A stretch of 64,000 nucleotides of DNA from G963668435 sp963668435 (GTDB lineage: Bacteria > Latescibacterota > Latescibacteria > Latescibacterales > Latescibacteraceae): NCBI GenBank assembly GCA_963668435.2, contig CAXXSC010000010.1:248001-312000 (forward strand). The letters run 5' to 3'. The notes beneath the pieces were generated by a model that saw only the letters and a program-made list of their open reading frames with translations, ran no database searches and was not told where the DNA came from. This document shows positions 53,587-61,648 of the stretch, one piece after another. The position numbers were made by a program, and so were the translations under genes. Position 1 is the first letter of the stretch. Every line of letters begins with the position of its first letter.

Positions 53587-53814
53587 TTAGCGAATCATTT
53601 CCGACGTAAACGGAAGAATCGCCATATAACGTGCGCGCTTGATCGCGGTCGTCAGCTTACGCTGATGCTTTGCACAGGTACCGGACATACGACGGGGAAT
53701 GATTTTGCCCCGCTCGGTGATGAAATAGCGAAGTTTCTTCTCGTTCTTGTAATTAAAATCAAAGTCCTTGTTTTCACAGAACTTGCATATTTTGACTCGT
53801 TTCCGGTTCAACAC
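53587..53814 (-). CDS. rpsR: 30S ribosomal protein S18
   Basis: 75-residue basic protein with the S18 pattern: KICKFCENKDFDFNYKN, LRYFITERGKIIPRR, CAKHQRKLTTAIKRARYMA. The two cysteines in CKFC plus the later CAKH form a possible zinc site. GTG 53814 overlaps the rpsF stop codon (TAGTG) and has AAGGAGG upstream. Confidence 0.97.
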   Translation of the reverse strand: MLNRKRVKICKFCENKDFDFNYKNEKKLRYFITERGKIIPRRMSGTCAKHQRKLTTAIKRARYMAILPFTSEMIR

Positions 53815-54366
53815 TACTCCACCTCCTTATCGGTATCATCGGCGGAAGATTCATCAGACTCCTCATCCGTTGACACGTCATCGCTATCGGTTTCAGTTTC
53901 TTCTGCAGAATCTTCAGTTGTTTCTTCTGTTTCCTCAACAGCTTCTTCAGCCGCTTCTTCCTCAGATTCGGCATCAGCGGTTTCGGTTTCAGCAGCATCA
54001 GTTGTAGCAATCATGGACTCAGGCTCGACAGGAGTAATATCAGAAGGAACACCTTCGTCACGGATATAATCGGGATGTTCTCCGTCGGATACGAGCGTCA
54101 TGTAACGAAGGATAAGCTCGTTGAGGTCCATCTCGCGATGCATGGGATTGATAATCGAGGGTTCTGCCATCATAATAGAAGATAACGTAGTAGCCGCGTG
54201 TCTGCTTTTTGATTGGGTAAGCAAGCTGGCGTTTTCCCCAGCGGACTGTGCGTTTGAACTCAGCGCCGTTATCGGTGAGAACTTTTTCATAGCGCTCGAT
54301 TATAGCTTCGCGATTGGCGTCGCTGATCGAGCCGCTGATGATAAAAGTAGTTTCATACGAACGCAT
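53814..54366 (-). pseudogene. rpsF: 30S ribosomal protein S6, reading frame broken by one base
   Basis: The first frame gives the S6 start (MRSYETTFIISGSISDANRE to KKQTRGYYVIFY, about residues 1-64) from ATG 54366 with AGGGAGG upstream. The expected continuation (AEPSIINPMHREMDLNELIL) is in the next frame from about 54173. One extra T within TATTATG (54171-54177) explains it. Joined, the product is about 183 residues: a normal S6 domain plus an acidic tail of about 70 residues with many Glu and Asp. Since rpsF is nearly universal and the flanks are intact, a sequencing or assembly error is the likeliest cause. Programmed +1 frameshifting is possible but has no supporting signal. Confidence 0.85.
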
Positions 54367-54393
54367 TAAAAATCCTCCCTTTGGTCTCCGGCC

Positions 54394-54423
54394 CCGCCGC
54401 ACTTCCAGGCAGAAGTGCGGCGG
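54394..54423 (-). promoter_or_regulatory. 12-bp hairpin in the rpsF leader
   Basis: Perfect stem CCGCCGCACTTC (54394-54405) with its complement (54412-54423) around a six-base loop, about 30 bases before the rpsF start. No T run follows on either strand, so it is not a standard terminator. It may be a leader structure for autoregulation by S6:S18, as known for other rpsF leaders, but I do not see the bulged CCG of that motif inside the stem. Confidence 0.5.
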
Positions 54424-54473
54424 ACAGGGAACATTAATTCGATACTGGATGTTCTATGTCATAAAACGATTCG

Positions 54474-56492
54474 TTACTTGCCCATCGCCAGAAGGACGGG
54501 AGCGAGAACGAGAGATACAACACTCATAAGTTTGATAAGAATATTCATTGCCGGGCCGCTCGTATCTTTGAACGGATCGCCAATGGTGTCACCAACGACA
54601 GCAGCTTTGTGAGCTTCGGAGCCCTTGCCGCCAAATGCGCCGGTTTCGATGTGTTTCTTGGCGTTATCCCATGCACCACCGGCATTAGCCATGAACAGTG
54701 CCATGAGGATACCGGTAACAGTTGCACCTGCGAGAAGGCCGCCGAGAGCCTCAGTACCGAGCGTGAAGCCTACGATAACCGGGACGGACAGAACAGCGAC
54801 GAGACCGGGAAGGATCATCTCACGAAGCGCGGCAGATGTGGAAATCTGAACGCAACGTGCGGCATCGGGTTTGCCGGTGCCTTCCATGATACCCGGAATC
54901 TCGCGGAACTGACGACGAACTTCTTCGACCATCTGGAATGCTGCCTTACCAACAGAGCTCATCGTGGCGGAAGCGACAAAGAAAGGCACGCAGCCTCCGA
55001 TCAGCAGACCGATAACAACATTTGTTGAAGTAAGGTTGATGCTCGTGACATTTGCTGCGGAAGCGTATGCAGAGAAAAGAGCCAATGCGGTGAGAGCGGC
55101 GGAACCGATAGCAAAACCCTTACCGATCGCGGCGGTGGTGTTGCCGAGAGCATCGAGTTTGTCGGTGATTGCGCGTGTCTCAGGTCCAAGCTCACTCATC
55201 TCCGAAATACCACCGGCATTGTCGGCGATGGGGCCGTAAGCGTCAACAGTCATGGTAACACCGACAGTCGCGAGCATGCCGACTGCGGCCATACCGATGC
55301 CATAGAGGCCGGATGCTGCATAAGAAGTATAAATCGCGATACATATAATGAAAACCGGGGCAACCGTGGATTCCATACCAACTGCGAGGCCGGTGATGGC
55401 GTTGGTTGCAGGACCGGTCTGCGATGCTTCGGAAATCTTGAGCATCGGCTTGCCACCGGTGTAATATTCGGTAATGAGGCCGATGACGATACCGGAAAGT
55501 GTACCTGCGAGAATTGCCCAGAACGGACCAGCGACACCGGTTAGCATCGTGACCAGGAAGTAAGATGCAACCAGAAAAAGGCCAGCGCCAATAAAGGTCG
55601 AGTAACGAAGAGCCTCGGCAGGATTGATGTTCTTGAGAACATTAATCGAAAGAACGCCGATAAAGGAAGCAACAAGCCCAACCATAACAACAAAGATCGG
55701 GAGCTGCATAAAAACAGTACGGTTTGAAGCGATTACGTCGCCGAACTGAACACCGGCAACTGCGGTAGCAGCGATAGCGAGTGTTGCAACGATAGAACCG
55801 ACATACGATTCAAAAATATCAGCACCAAGACCGGCAATGTCACCAACGTTGTCGCCAACGTTGTCAGCGATGGTAGCCGGATTACGGGGATCGTCTTCGG
55901 GAATACCAGCTTCGACTTTACCGACAAGGTCAGCACCGACATCGGCAGCCTTTGTATAGATACCACCGCCGATACGGGCGAAAAGCGCGATCGAGGAAGC
56001 ACCCATTGCGAAACCGCTGAGGATGGAAGTCTGATCAGGATTCGGGAAGATGTTGAAGAAAAGTGAAAGCCCCAGAAGGCCCAAACTTGCAACAGCGAGA
56101 CCCATAACAGAACCGCCGTAGAAAGCGACTGTCAGTGCTTTGCCCTGGCCTTCCTGGTTTGCGGCCCAAGAGGTACGAACATTTGCGCGGGTCGCAGATT
56201 TCATACCGATAAATCCGGCGATAACTGAACAGACAGCACCGGAAACAAAGGCAATTGCAGTCTGCCATTTAAAAGCAGGTAGACCAAAACCCATCGCAAA
56301 AAAAACTATTATGACAAAAAACACGAGAACAGAATATTCCTGCCTCAGAAAAGCCATTGCACCTTCGTGAATCTGATCAGATATGTTCTTCATGACATCG
56401 TTGCCGGACGGCTGCTTTTTGATCCAGGCATAAATGACAAGAACAATAGCGAGTCCGACCGCACCAAATACAGGACCCATTAAAATGTTCAT
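54474..56492 (-). CDS. hppA: Membrane-bound K+-dependent cation-translocating pyrophosphatase
   Basis: Hydrolyses pyrophosphate and pumps H+ or Na+ across the inner membrane. 672 residues with about 16 membrane helices. The catalytic stretch is KAADVGADLVGKVEAGIPED followed by NPATIADNVGDNVGDIAG (about residues 180-215), with second and third Asp-rich loops at TVDAYGPIADNAGG and NAGGAWDNAKKHIE. The motif GNTTAAIGKGFAIGSAAL has Ala and Gly where K+-independent enzymes have Lys and Thr, so it should be the K+-dependent type. Whether it pumps Na+ or H+ cannot be settled from these residues. GGAGG precedes ATG 56492. It follows pth by 57 bases. Confidence 0.95.
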   Translation of the reverse strand: MNILMGPVFGAVGLAIVLVIYAWIKKQPSGNDVMKNISDQIHEGAMAFLRQEYSVLVFFVIIVFFAMGFGLPAFKWQTAIAFVSGAVCSVIAGFIGMKSATRANVRTSWAANQEGQGKALTVAFYGGSVMGLAVASLGLLGLSLFFNIFPNPDQTSILSGFAMGASSIALFARIGGGIYTKAADVGADLVGKVEAGIPEDDPRNPATIADNVGDNVGDIAGLGADIFESYVGSIVATLAIAATAVAGVQFGDVIASNRTVFMQLPIFVVMVGLVASFIGVLSINVLKNINPAEALRYSTFIGAGLFLVASYFLVTMLTGVAGPFWAILAGTLSGIVIGLITEYYTGGKPMLKISEASQTGPATNAITGLAVGMESTVAPVFIICIAIYTSYAASGLYGIGMAAVGMLATVGVTMTVDAYGPIADNAGGISEMSELGPETRAITDKLDALGNTTAAIGKGFAIGSAALTALALFSAYASAANVTSINLTSTNVVIGLLIGGCVPFFVASATMSSVGKAAFQMVEEVRRQFREIPGIMEGTGKPDAARCVQISTSAALREMILPGLVAVLSVPVIVGFTLGTEALGGLLAGATVTGILMALFMANAGGAWDNAKKHIETGAFGGKGSEAHKAAVVGDTIGDPFKDTSGPAMNILIKLMSVVSLVLAPVLLAMGK

Positions 56493-56549
56493 AAATTCCT
56501 CCGCATTTCGCAGTTAGAATTGGTTGATAGAAGGACGATTAGGATATAT

Positions 56550-57192
56550 TCAAACAGTATTTCCCCGACGTGACAGTTCCTGAAAAGCCTTTTGTGATCC
56601 GCCTGTTATCCAGGCGCCGACAACTTCCGATGCCGCTTCATACGCATCCGCCATAGCCGATTTTTCATCGGGAGTGAATTTCGCGAGCACAAAGCGGCTC
56701 AAATCCTCTCCGGGCGGCTTCGGACCAATTCCAATCCGCAAAACGGGCAAAAACATCTGTGCCGAGCGACTCAATGATACTTTTCAGACCTTTCTGGCCA
56801 CCAGCTGAGCCTTTCTCACGCAACCTCAGGCTTCCAAGCGGTATATTGACATCATCAACAACGACCAGAAGATCACCTTCATCGCGAATCTTACCCTTCC
56901 TGACCAACGGTGTAACCGCACGGCCGGAAGCGTTCATGTAGGTGGTCGGCTTAACAAGCAAAAAACGTTCGCCGAAATAACTTCCTTCAGTGCTGACATA
57001 TGGGCCTGACGCTTTGCCGAATGGAGTCCGGGACTTGAACAGCTTCCGAACAGACGACGAACCGGAACGCTCTATTTCGGCTGCAGGAAGATACTCGCCA
57101 TCGGCGATACCGTCAAGCAGCGTAAATCCGACATTGTGACGCGTATTTTTGTACGACACACCGGGATTGCCAAGCCCAACAATCACACGCAA
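56550..57192 (-). pseudogene. pth: Peptidyl-tRNA hydrolase, reading frame broken by one base
   Basis: Releases stalled tRNA from peptides. The first frame from ATG 57192 shows the family start (VIVGLGNPGVSYKNTRHNVG) with the catalytic histidine in RHNVG, then KPTTYMNASG, VVVDDVNIPLGSLRLREKGS and GGQKGLKSIIESLGTDVFAR. The expected next part (RIGIGPKPPGEDLSRFVLAKF) is in another frame. One extra T in a run of four (56740-56743) accounts for the shift. Joined, it is about 213 residues, close to normal. As the gene is essential in most bacteria, a homopolymer sequencing error is the best explanation. It lies between rplY and hppA; the rplY-pth pair is conserved. Confidence 0.87.
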
Positions 57193-57197
57193 AAGAA

Positions 57198-57839
57198 TTA
57201 TTCCTCTTCTTCCTGACCGATAACCTCGGGCTCCATCTCCTCTTCGAGACCTTCCTCGCCTTCGCCTTCATCCTCGTCATGGACCTTAGGCGCCACAACA
57301 TGTACAACTGCGGAATCTTCAGGAGTCAAAACTTCGTACTTATCGAGAGGAAGATCACTGACATGAACGGAATCACCAATGTGCATACTCTCAATGTCAA
57401 CCGAAATCTCAGAAGGAATATCTGTAGGCAGACAAGCGATATCGATCGTGTGCAGAAGATGCTCTGTGATACCACCTTCGTTCTTGACACCATCGGGCGT
57501 ACCAATGAGATGTACCGGCACAGTAACATTTATCTTTTCTGTCATGGAAATCTGCTTGAGGTCGACATGAGTGATCTCGCCGGAAAGTGGATCATGCTGA
57601 ATGTCATAAATGAAGGTCTTTACTTCTTTTTTCGCTTTGCCGATCATGAGGTTCACGACGGCGTTACGGCCAACCGATTGAAGCAGTGCGACTAATTCGC
57701 GCTGATCAATCGACAGGGACGTCGAATCAACTTCCGAACCATAAAGGACACCGGGAACAGAACCTGCAGCCCTAACCCGCTTTGCAGCCTGCTTGCCGGT
57801 TTCCTCACGTTTCAATGCGTTAAGGGTACCTTCTGCCAT
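57198..57839 (-). CDS. rplY: 50S ribosomal protein L25 (general stress protein Ctc type)
   Basis: 5S-rRNA-binding protein in the long two-domain form, 213 residues. N-domain: LNALKREETGKQAAKRVRAA and GSVPGVLYG; then VKTFIYDIQHDPLSGEITHV. The TL5/CTC C-domain has VPVHLIGTPDGVKNEGGI and SVDIESMHIGDSVHVSDL. It ends in an acidic tail rich in Glu (about residues 190-213). It lies 136 bases after tRNA-Gln and six bases before pth. Confidence 0.96.
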   Translation of the reverse strand: MAEGTLNALKREETGKQAAKRVRAAGSVPGVLYGSEVDSTSLSIDQRELVALLQSVGRNAVVNLMIGKAKKEVKTFIYDIQHDPLSGEITHVDLKQISMTEKINVTVPVHLIGTPDGVKNEGGITEHLLHTIDIACLPTDIPSEISVDIESMHIGDSVHVSDLPLDKYEVLTPEDSAVVHVVAPKVHDEDEGEGEEGLEEEMEPEVIGQEEEE

Positions 57840-57974
57840 TACTCCTCCTGCCGTATGCGCAACCGGATTCCCGGTGCGGCTATCGTATAGTTAAATGTAA
57901 TTCTGAACAACCGCAAGAGCAGCGCTCCAGCCATAGTCATCAGGTTGACACCGAAACTCCACTCCAACCTGAGT

Positions 57975-58049
57975 TGGCTGGGGCGGGAGGATTCGAACCT
58001 CCGAATGCGAGGACCAAAACCTCGTGACTTACCACTTGTCGACGCCCCA
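57975..58049 (-). tRNA. tRNA-Gln (anticodon UUG)
   Basis: Folded by eye on the minus strand: acceptor TGGGGCG pairs with CGCCCCA, the anticodon stem CGAGG/CCTCG encloses the loop TTTTGGT with anticodon TTG, and the T arm GGAGG/CCTCC encloses TTCGAAT. The discriminator is G and the CCA end is encoded. A near-consensus promoter lies just upstream. Confidence 0.95.
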
Positions 58050-58077
58050 AGCAATTGCGGTATTGTAATAGTCTTTA

Positions 58078-58106
58078 AATATAATGCAAAAAATGACGTA
58101 TGTCAA
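58078..58106 (-). promoter_or_regulatory. Sigma-70-type promoter of tRNA-Gln and rplY
   Basis: TTGACA (58106-58101) and TATATT (58083-58078) on the minus strand with a 17-base spacer. The predicted start is about 22 bases before the mature tRNA end. No clear terminator separates the tRNA from rplY, so they may share a transcript. Confidence 0.82.
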
Positions 58107-58187
58107 CGATAAAGGGAGACTTGAGCAGCAGGAAGGAAATGAAAGCGATAAAGTCTTTCTTTCGGCACATAAGAAGCTTAAACAAAA

Positions 58188-58217
58188 GCCGGAGAAAGGA
58201 TTGCACCTTTCTCCGGC
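58188..58217 (-). terminator. Rho-independent terminator after the uronate-isomerase-like gene
   Basis: Perfect 12-bp stem (58188-58199 with 58206-58217) containing GCCGGAGAAAGG, six-base loop, followed on the minus strand by TTTTGTTT. It lies about 90 bases after the gene at 58307. The space from here to the tRNA promoter holds nothing else recognisable. Confidence 0.85.
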
Positions 58218-58306
58218 AAAGTTCGTACAGAAACGTAAAAACAAGCCGATATTAACAAAAAATAGTGCTATACACTAATTTCATCATAACGATTTCGGCA
58301 ACAATA

Positions 58307-59557
58307 TCAGCGTTTCAGGAAATCTTCCAGAACGCCTCCGAACAGGGCTTTCACATCGCGCTTGAGTTCCGAGTCGCTGACTTTCCAGCCAGTCGCTTCG
58401 AGATCGCTGTATTTGTCGACGAGGACAGAGCCGATCACCTTGCGTGAGTGAGACCATTTATACAGAAGCTGGTCGAGCACGCGGGCATCGGAATGCTGCG
58501 GTATCATCGAAAGACCGAGCAATTCCAGGCGCTCGCGGGTCATCTCGTCGATAATACTCGGATTATTAAGGAACCACCAGCATCCGAAAATGAGCAGGTT
58601 CGGGAATTTACGTGCAGTAATGCAGAGCTCATGTTGGTTTTCACGCGAAAGCATTGTCGCCATGAACTTGTTGTCCGGGTAATCGGCACAGAGACGCTCC
58701 ACGGATTCAATCGGGGATTTACCTACACTGTCGCCGGCAAGACCGAGCCCCGGATTCATCAAGCGCTTGACACCGATCATGACAGCGAACGGAAGATTGT
58801 GTTCACGGCCCACAGGCATGATACAGTTGTCGATGATACGTGTCGCAGGTGAATCGTCGGGATAGATATACGGTGTCCCCAAGGAAGCTGCCATATACGC
58901 CGGTTTCATTTTCTTGATCCAGTCCTCGAGAAAACGCCTGATTTCGGAAAGGGTCCATTCACCGAGGCCTGGCTCGACATCGTAGCCCCAGGAGGCGAGT
59001 TTCTTACAGGCCTCGGGCCAGTTGATAAAGAGATCATCGATACGGAGAGCGGCCCGGAAACGGCGATCGCGTTTGATCTTTTTCTGCCAGACAGGATACT
59101 CGAGATCGTCGAAAGGATTATTTGTCATAATCACGCCGCGGACTTTCGCCGTCTTGAAAACGAGATCGATATAATCATCGACCGTCATTTCCTTGAAAAA
59201 TGCGCGGTAATTGTTCAGCTTGCGATCCGAGGTGTCGAGCCCGAGTTCGTAAAGACAGGTCAGTATACCGCGGCAGGCCTCGGAAACCGGTGAACGGTCG
59301 ATAAACAGGTTCTGCCAGATATAGTCGGCCTGTTTGCGTTTCGTCATGGCGAAAAACGTTTCATACGGCATCGGTGCAACACGGAACACCTCGGCGATGA
59401 GATAGTGATATGTCAGGATCTCGTCGATGCCCCAGAGTAGAAGTTCGCCGAAATTGGCGTCGTAGATATGAGTGTGAATGTCGAGGATCGGTGTCTGATC
59501 GACTACACCCTTGATCCTCTGCTCGAGCGGAATGTCTTTTTTCTTCAGTACCGGCAT
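58307..59557 (-). CDS. Metal-dependent amidohydrolase, uronate isomerase-like
   Basis: About 416-residue cytoplasmic protein of the amidohydrolase superfamily. The N-terminal metal motif is TPILDIHTHIYDANFGELLLWGIDE (seen as DIHTHIYD and LLLWGIDE), followed by LTYHYLIAEVFR, which resembles the uronate isomerase (UxaC) region around its active site. Later stretches are GVIMTNNPFDDLEYP, LRIDDLFINWPEA and IFGCWWFLNNPSIIDEM. UxaC itself converts glucuronate or galacturonate to keto sugars; this protein may do the same or act on a related acid sugar. KduI lies a few genes away. ATG 59557 with GGAG is chosen over TTG 59581. It ends before a strong terminator. Confidence 0.72.
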   Translation of the reverse strand: MPVLKKKDIPLEQRIKGVVDQTPILDIHTHIYDANFGELLLWGIDEILTYHYLIAEVFRVAPMPYETFFAMTKRKQADYIWQNLFIDRSPVSEACRGILTCLYELGLDTSDRKLNNYRAFFKEMTVDDYIDLVFKTAKVRGVIMTNNPFDDLEYPVWQKKIKRDRRFRAALRIDDLFINWPEACKKLASWGYDVEPGLGEWTLSEIRRFLEDWIKKMKPAYMAASLGTPYIYPDDSPATRIIDNCIMPVGREHNLPFAVMIGVKRLMNPGLGLAGDSVGKSPIESVERLCADYPDNKFMATMLSRENQHELCITARKFPNLLIFGCWWFLNNPSIIDEMTRERLELLGLSMIPQHSDARVLDQLLYKWSHSRKVIGSVLVDKYSDLEATGWKVSDSELKRDVKALFGGVLEDFLKR

Positions 59558-59609
59558 GGCAGGCTCCAGTAAAAGTCTCAAATTTATACGATGTATTTAT
59601 TGTACAATG

Positions 59610-60290
59610 TTAATAACGGGTCGGATCGGGAATTCCCACCTCCTGAAATCCTTTCTTCCTGATGACGCAGCTGTCGCAAAAACCACAAGCCCTGCCATCC
59701 GGCAAAGGATCATAGCAGCTGTGTGTCAATCCATAATCAAGTCCGAGCGAAATACCTTTTGTGATTATCTCCGATTTGCTCAAATGAATCAAGGGAGTAT
59801 GGATCGTAAAAGTACGACCCTCCACCCCATCACGCGTGCCGAGATTTGCCGCGCGTTCGAACGCCTCGATAAATTCCGGTCGGCAGTCGGGATATCCTGA
59901 ATAATCCACCGCTGTCACACCGATAAATATATCATGAGCGCCAATCACCTCAGCCCAACCAAGAGCATAGGAAAGGAAGATAGTATTTCGCGCGGGAACA
60001 TAGGTCATCGGTATACCGTCACTCATCTCGCTGTCCGAACGACCTTTCGGCACATCTATGCTGTCAGTTAACGCCGATCCGCCGAATTTTGTCAGATCGA
60101 TATCGACAGTCATCGAATTATCGACTCCGAGAGAGGCCATTACATTTTCTGCCGCCGCGAGCTCAACGGCATGACGCTGCCCGTAGCGGAAACTCATGAC
60201 ACATGGCTCGAATCCATTATCAATTGCAATGGCAAGAGTCGTTGCGGAATCAATGCCGCCCGAAAGGAGTATGACAGCTTTTTCTTTCAC
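59610..60290 (-). CDS. queC: 7-cyano-7-deazaguanine synthase
   Basis: ATP-dependent enzyme that makes preQ0 from carboxydeazaguanine for queuosine. 226 residues. The PP-loop is VILLSGGIDSATTLAIA, with SFRYGQRHAVEL next. The zinc site is at the C-terminus: CYDPLPDGRACGFCDSCVIRK (four cysteines; shown in parts as CYDP, CGFC and DSC). It follows queD by 21 bases. QueE, needed between them, is not in the window. Confidence 0.95.
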   Translation of the reverse strand: MKEKAVILLSGGIDSATTLAIAIDNGFEPCVMSFRYGQRHAVELAAAENVMASLGVDNSMTVDIDLTKFGGSALTDSIDVPKGRSDSEMSDGIPMTYVPARNTIFLSYALGWAEVIGAHDIFIGVTAVDYSGYPDCRPEFIEAFERAANLGTRDGVEGRTFTIHTPLIHLSKSEIITKGISLGLDYGLTHSCYDPLPDGRACGFCDSCVIRKKGFQEVGIPDPTRY

Positions 60291-60311
60291 GTTTTTTTAC
60301 TCCGGATTGGA

Positions 60312-60686
60312 TCACTGCTGCGGACGGTAGGTGAGACGGTTGCGGGCGCCCTCGACAATCGTGACCGAAAGGACCCGGGCGGAATCGTCATCGAGCCCTT
60401 CTTCAAATTTTTTGCATATGGTACGGGCTATGTTCTCCGCAGTGGGATTGACATCCTTGAAATCCTCGAGCTTATTGAGCATCTGATGGTCATAAGCGCC
60501 AACAACATTGTCGAGAACAGTACGCAGTTTTTTGAAATCAATACTCATTCCGAGATCATCCAGAACTGAGGACTCAACAGTAACGCTGACATGCCAGGTA
60601 TGGCCATGATACTGAGAACACTCGCCGTTATACCCCACAAGGCAGTGCGCCGAATCAAAATGAGAATCAACAGTTAGTTCATACAT
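60312..60686 (-). CDS. queD: 6-carboxy-5,6,7,8-tetrahydropterin synthase
   Basis: Zinc enzyme of the QueD/PTPS family, 124 residues, second step to queuosine. Zinc histidines are in HFDSAHCLVGY and QYHGHTWHVSV, and the catalytic cysteine in GECSQYHGH. DHQMLNKL and PTAENIARTICKKFE are the other family marks. ATG 60686 follows a lipoprotein gene by 66 bases and is coupled to queC. Confidence 0.95.
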   Translation of the reverse strand: MYELTVDSHFDSAHCLVGYNGECSQYHGHTWHVSVTVESSVLDDLGMSIDFKKLRTVLDNVVGAYDHQMLNKLEDFKDVNPTAENIARTICKKFEEGLDDDSARVLSVTIVEGARNRLTYRPQQ

Positions 60687-60752
60687 TGTTTTTCCAGTCA
60701 GAATCAGTTATAAGACAAAACGACGTGCCGTTTCAGGCATCTTTCGAGCCCA

Positions 60753-61478
60753 TCACGGATAATCGTTTTTTTCAGTGTGATGCCAGGCAATACGTGCCAG
60801 TTTTTTCTGCTCACGTGAGATCACCAGGACAAGATAGGGGTTGTGCATCGATAGCAGGTCCTCGCCAAAAAAAGTCACCTGCTTGAAATAGAGCGTAATT
60901 GTCCGCTTCATACCTTTCGTGCGGAAATAGGTATGACCATACTGCGAGAAAACAGAATCGCTGTGGGTGAACACCGGACTCGCGACAATATCGGTTGGTT
61001 CGATCTGCACACCTTTGGCATTTTCGATAAACATCGCCCAGTGATCGGGCTCCATGGATTTGTCGGAAAAACCAGAGTCCATTGTGATACGGATACGGAA
61101 CATACCGTCGCGAAGCTGTTCGGCACGGTATTTGTCCATCCGCTCTTCACGCGCACTGTCAGTGCTGTCTTGACGGGCAAAGGCAAGCATATCGGCCCTG
61201 CTCGAATAATCGTCGAGAAGGACGGCATTGCAGTTTATCAGTGAACGGAAACTGTCACGGCCGCGTCCCACGCTTGAATCACCAAAGAGCGGGTTGGGAA
61301 TACTGAATTCCGACGAAAAGGAATCCAGTATATCCTCCGAGTTATCGATAGTTACACGCTCTGAACGGTCTATATCGACAAGATTGACAGTTGTATCGGC
61401 GTTTATCGCAAGTTCCTGCTTTGCCGCACATGAAACGATCATGAGAGAAAACAGAAGCAGCAGATATTGTTTTTTCAT
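60753..61478 (-). CDS. Putative lipoprotein of unknown function
   Basis: 241-residue protein with a signal peptide and lipobox (LFSLMIVSCAAKQ; lipidation expected at the first cysteine). The body has no domain I recognise. It is rich in Asp and Ser up to about residue 120, then shows an alternating pattern (FRIRITMDSGFSDKSMEPDH, KRTITLYFKQVTFFGEDL) like a beta-sandwich. GGAGG precedes the ATG and a good promoter lies upstream. It is first in a transcript with queD and queC, but no link to queuosine is evident. Confidence 0.75.
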   Translation of the reverse strand: MKKQYLLLLFSLMIVSCAAKQELAINADTTVNLVDIDRSERVTIDNSEDILDSFSSEFSIPNPLFGDSSVGRGRDSFRSLINCNAVLLDDYSSRADMLAFARQDSTDSAREERMDKYRAEQLRDGMFRIRITMDSGFSDKSMEPDHWAMFIENAKGVQIEPTDIVASPVFTHSDSVFSQYGHTYFRTKGMKRTITLYFKQVTFFGEDLLSMHNPYLVLVISREQKKLARIAWHHTEKNDYP

Positions 61479-61497
61479 TCCACATCCTCCACGATCA

Positions 61498-61526
61498 AAT
61501 ATACGTTATCCCCTTGGGAGTGGCAA
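61498..61526 (-). promoter_or_regulatory. Sigma-70-type promoter of the lipoprotein-queD-queC unit
   Basis: TTGCCA (61526-61521) and TATATT (61503-61498) on the minus strand with a 17-base spacer; the leader is short, about 13 bases. Confidence 0.7.
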
Positions 61527-61558
61527 GCGTTTGTCAATGTCTTTTCGCACGAGATCAA

Positions 61559-61594
61559 TTGACCTTCAACTGCGAATGTGTTATTTTATATAAT
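61559..61594 (+). promoter_or_regulatory. Possible promoter region of rlmN
   Basis: Two overlapping choices: TTGACC (61559-61564) with TATTTT 17 bases on, or TTCAAC (61565-61570) with TATAAT (61589-61594) 18 bases on. Either would start about 50 bases before the rlmN ATG. Confidence 0.45.
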
Positions 61595-61648
61595 TGATTC
61601 TTCTTTCCTTTATTCATTTTCATTCCATGCGACAAGGGCAACAATAGA

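Noticed and set aside
53774..54007. Other frames through the acidic tail of S6, giving Leu/Lys- or Gln/Phe-rich peptides
   Set aside because: Products of the biased codon composition of the tail, not genes.
54171..54177. Programmed +1 frameshift in rpsF
   Set aside because: No in-frame stop, rare codon cluster or internal ribosome-binding-like stimulator at the shift; a second one-base break in pth nearby favours sequence error.
58084..58278. Small plus-strand open frame (64 codons) next to the tRNA
   Set aside because: It contains the terminator hairpin at 58188-58217 and the tRNA promoter; no ribosome-binding site.
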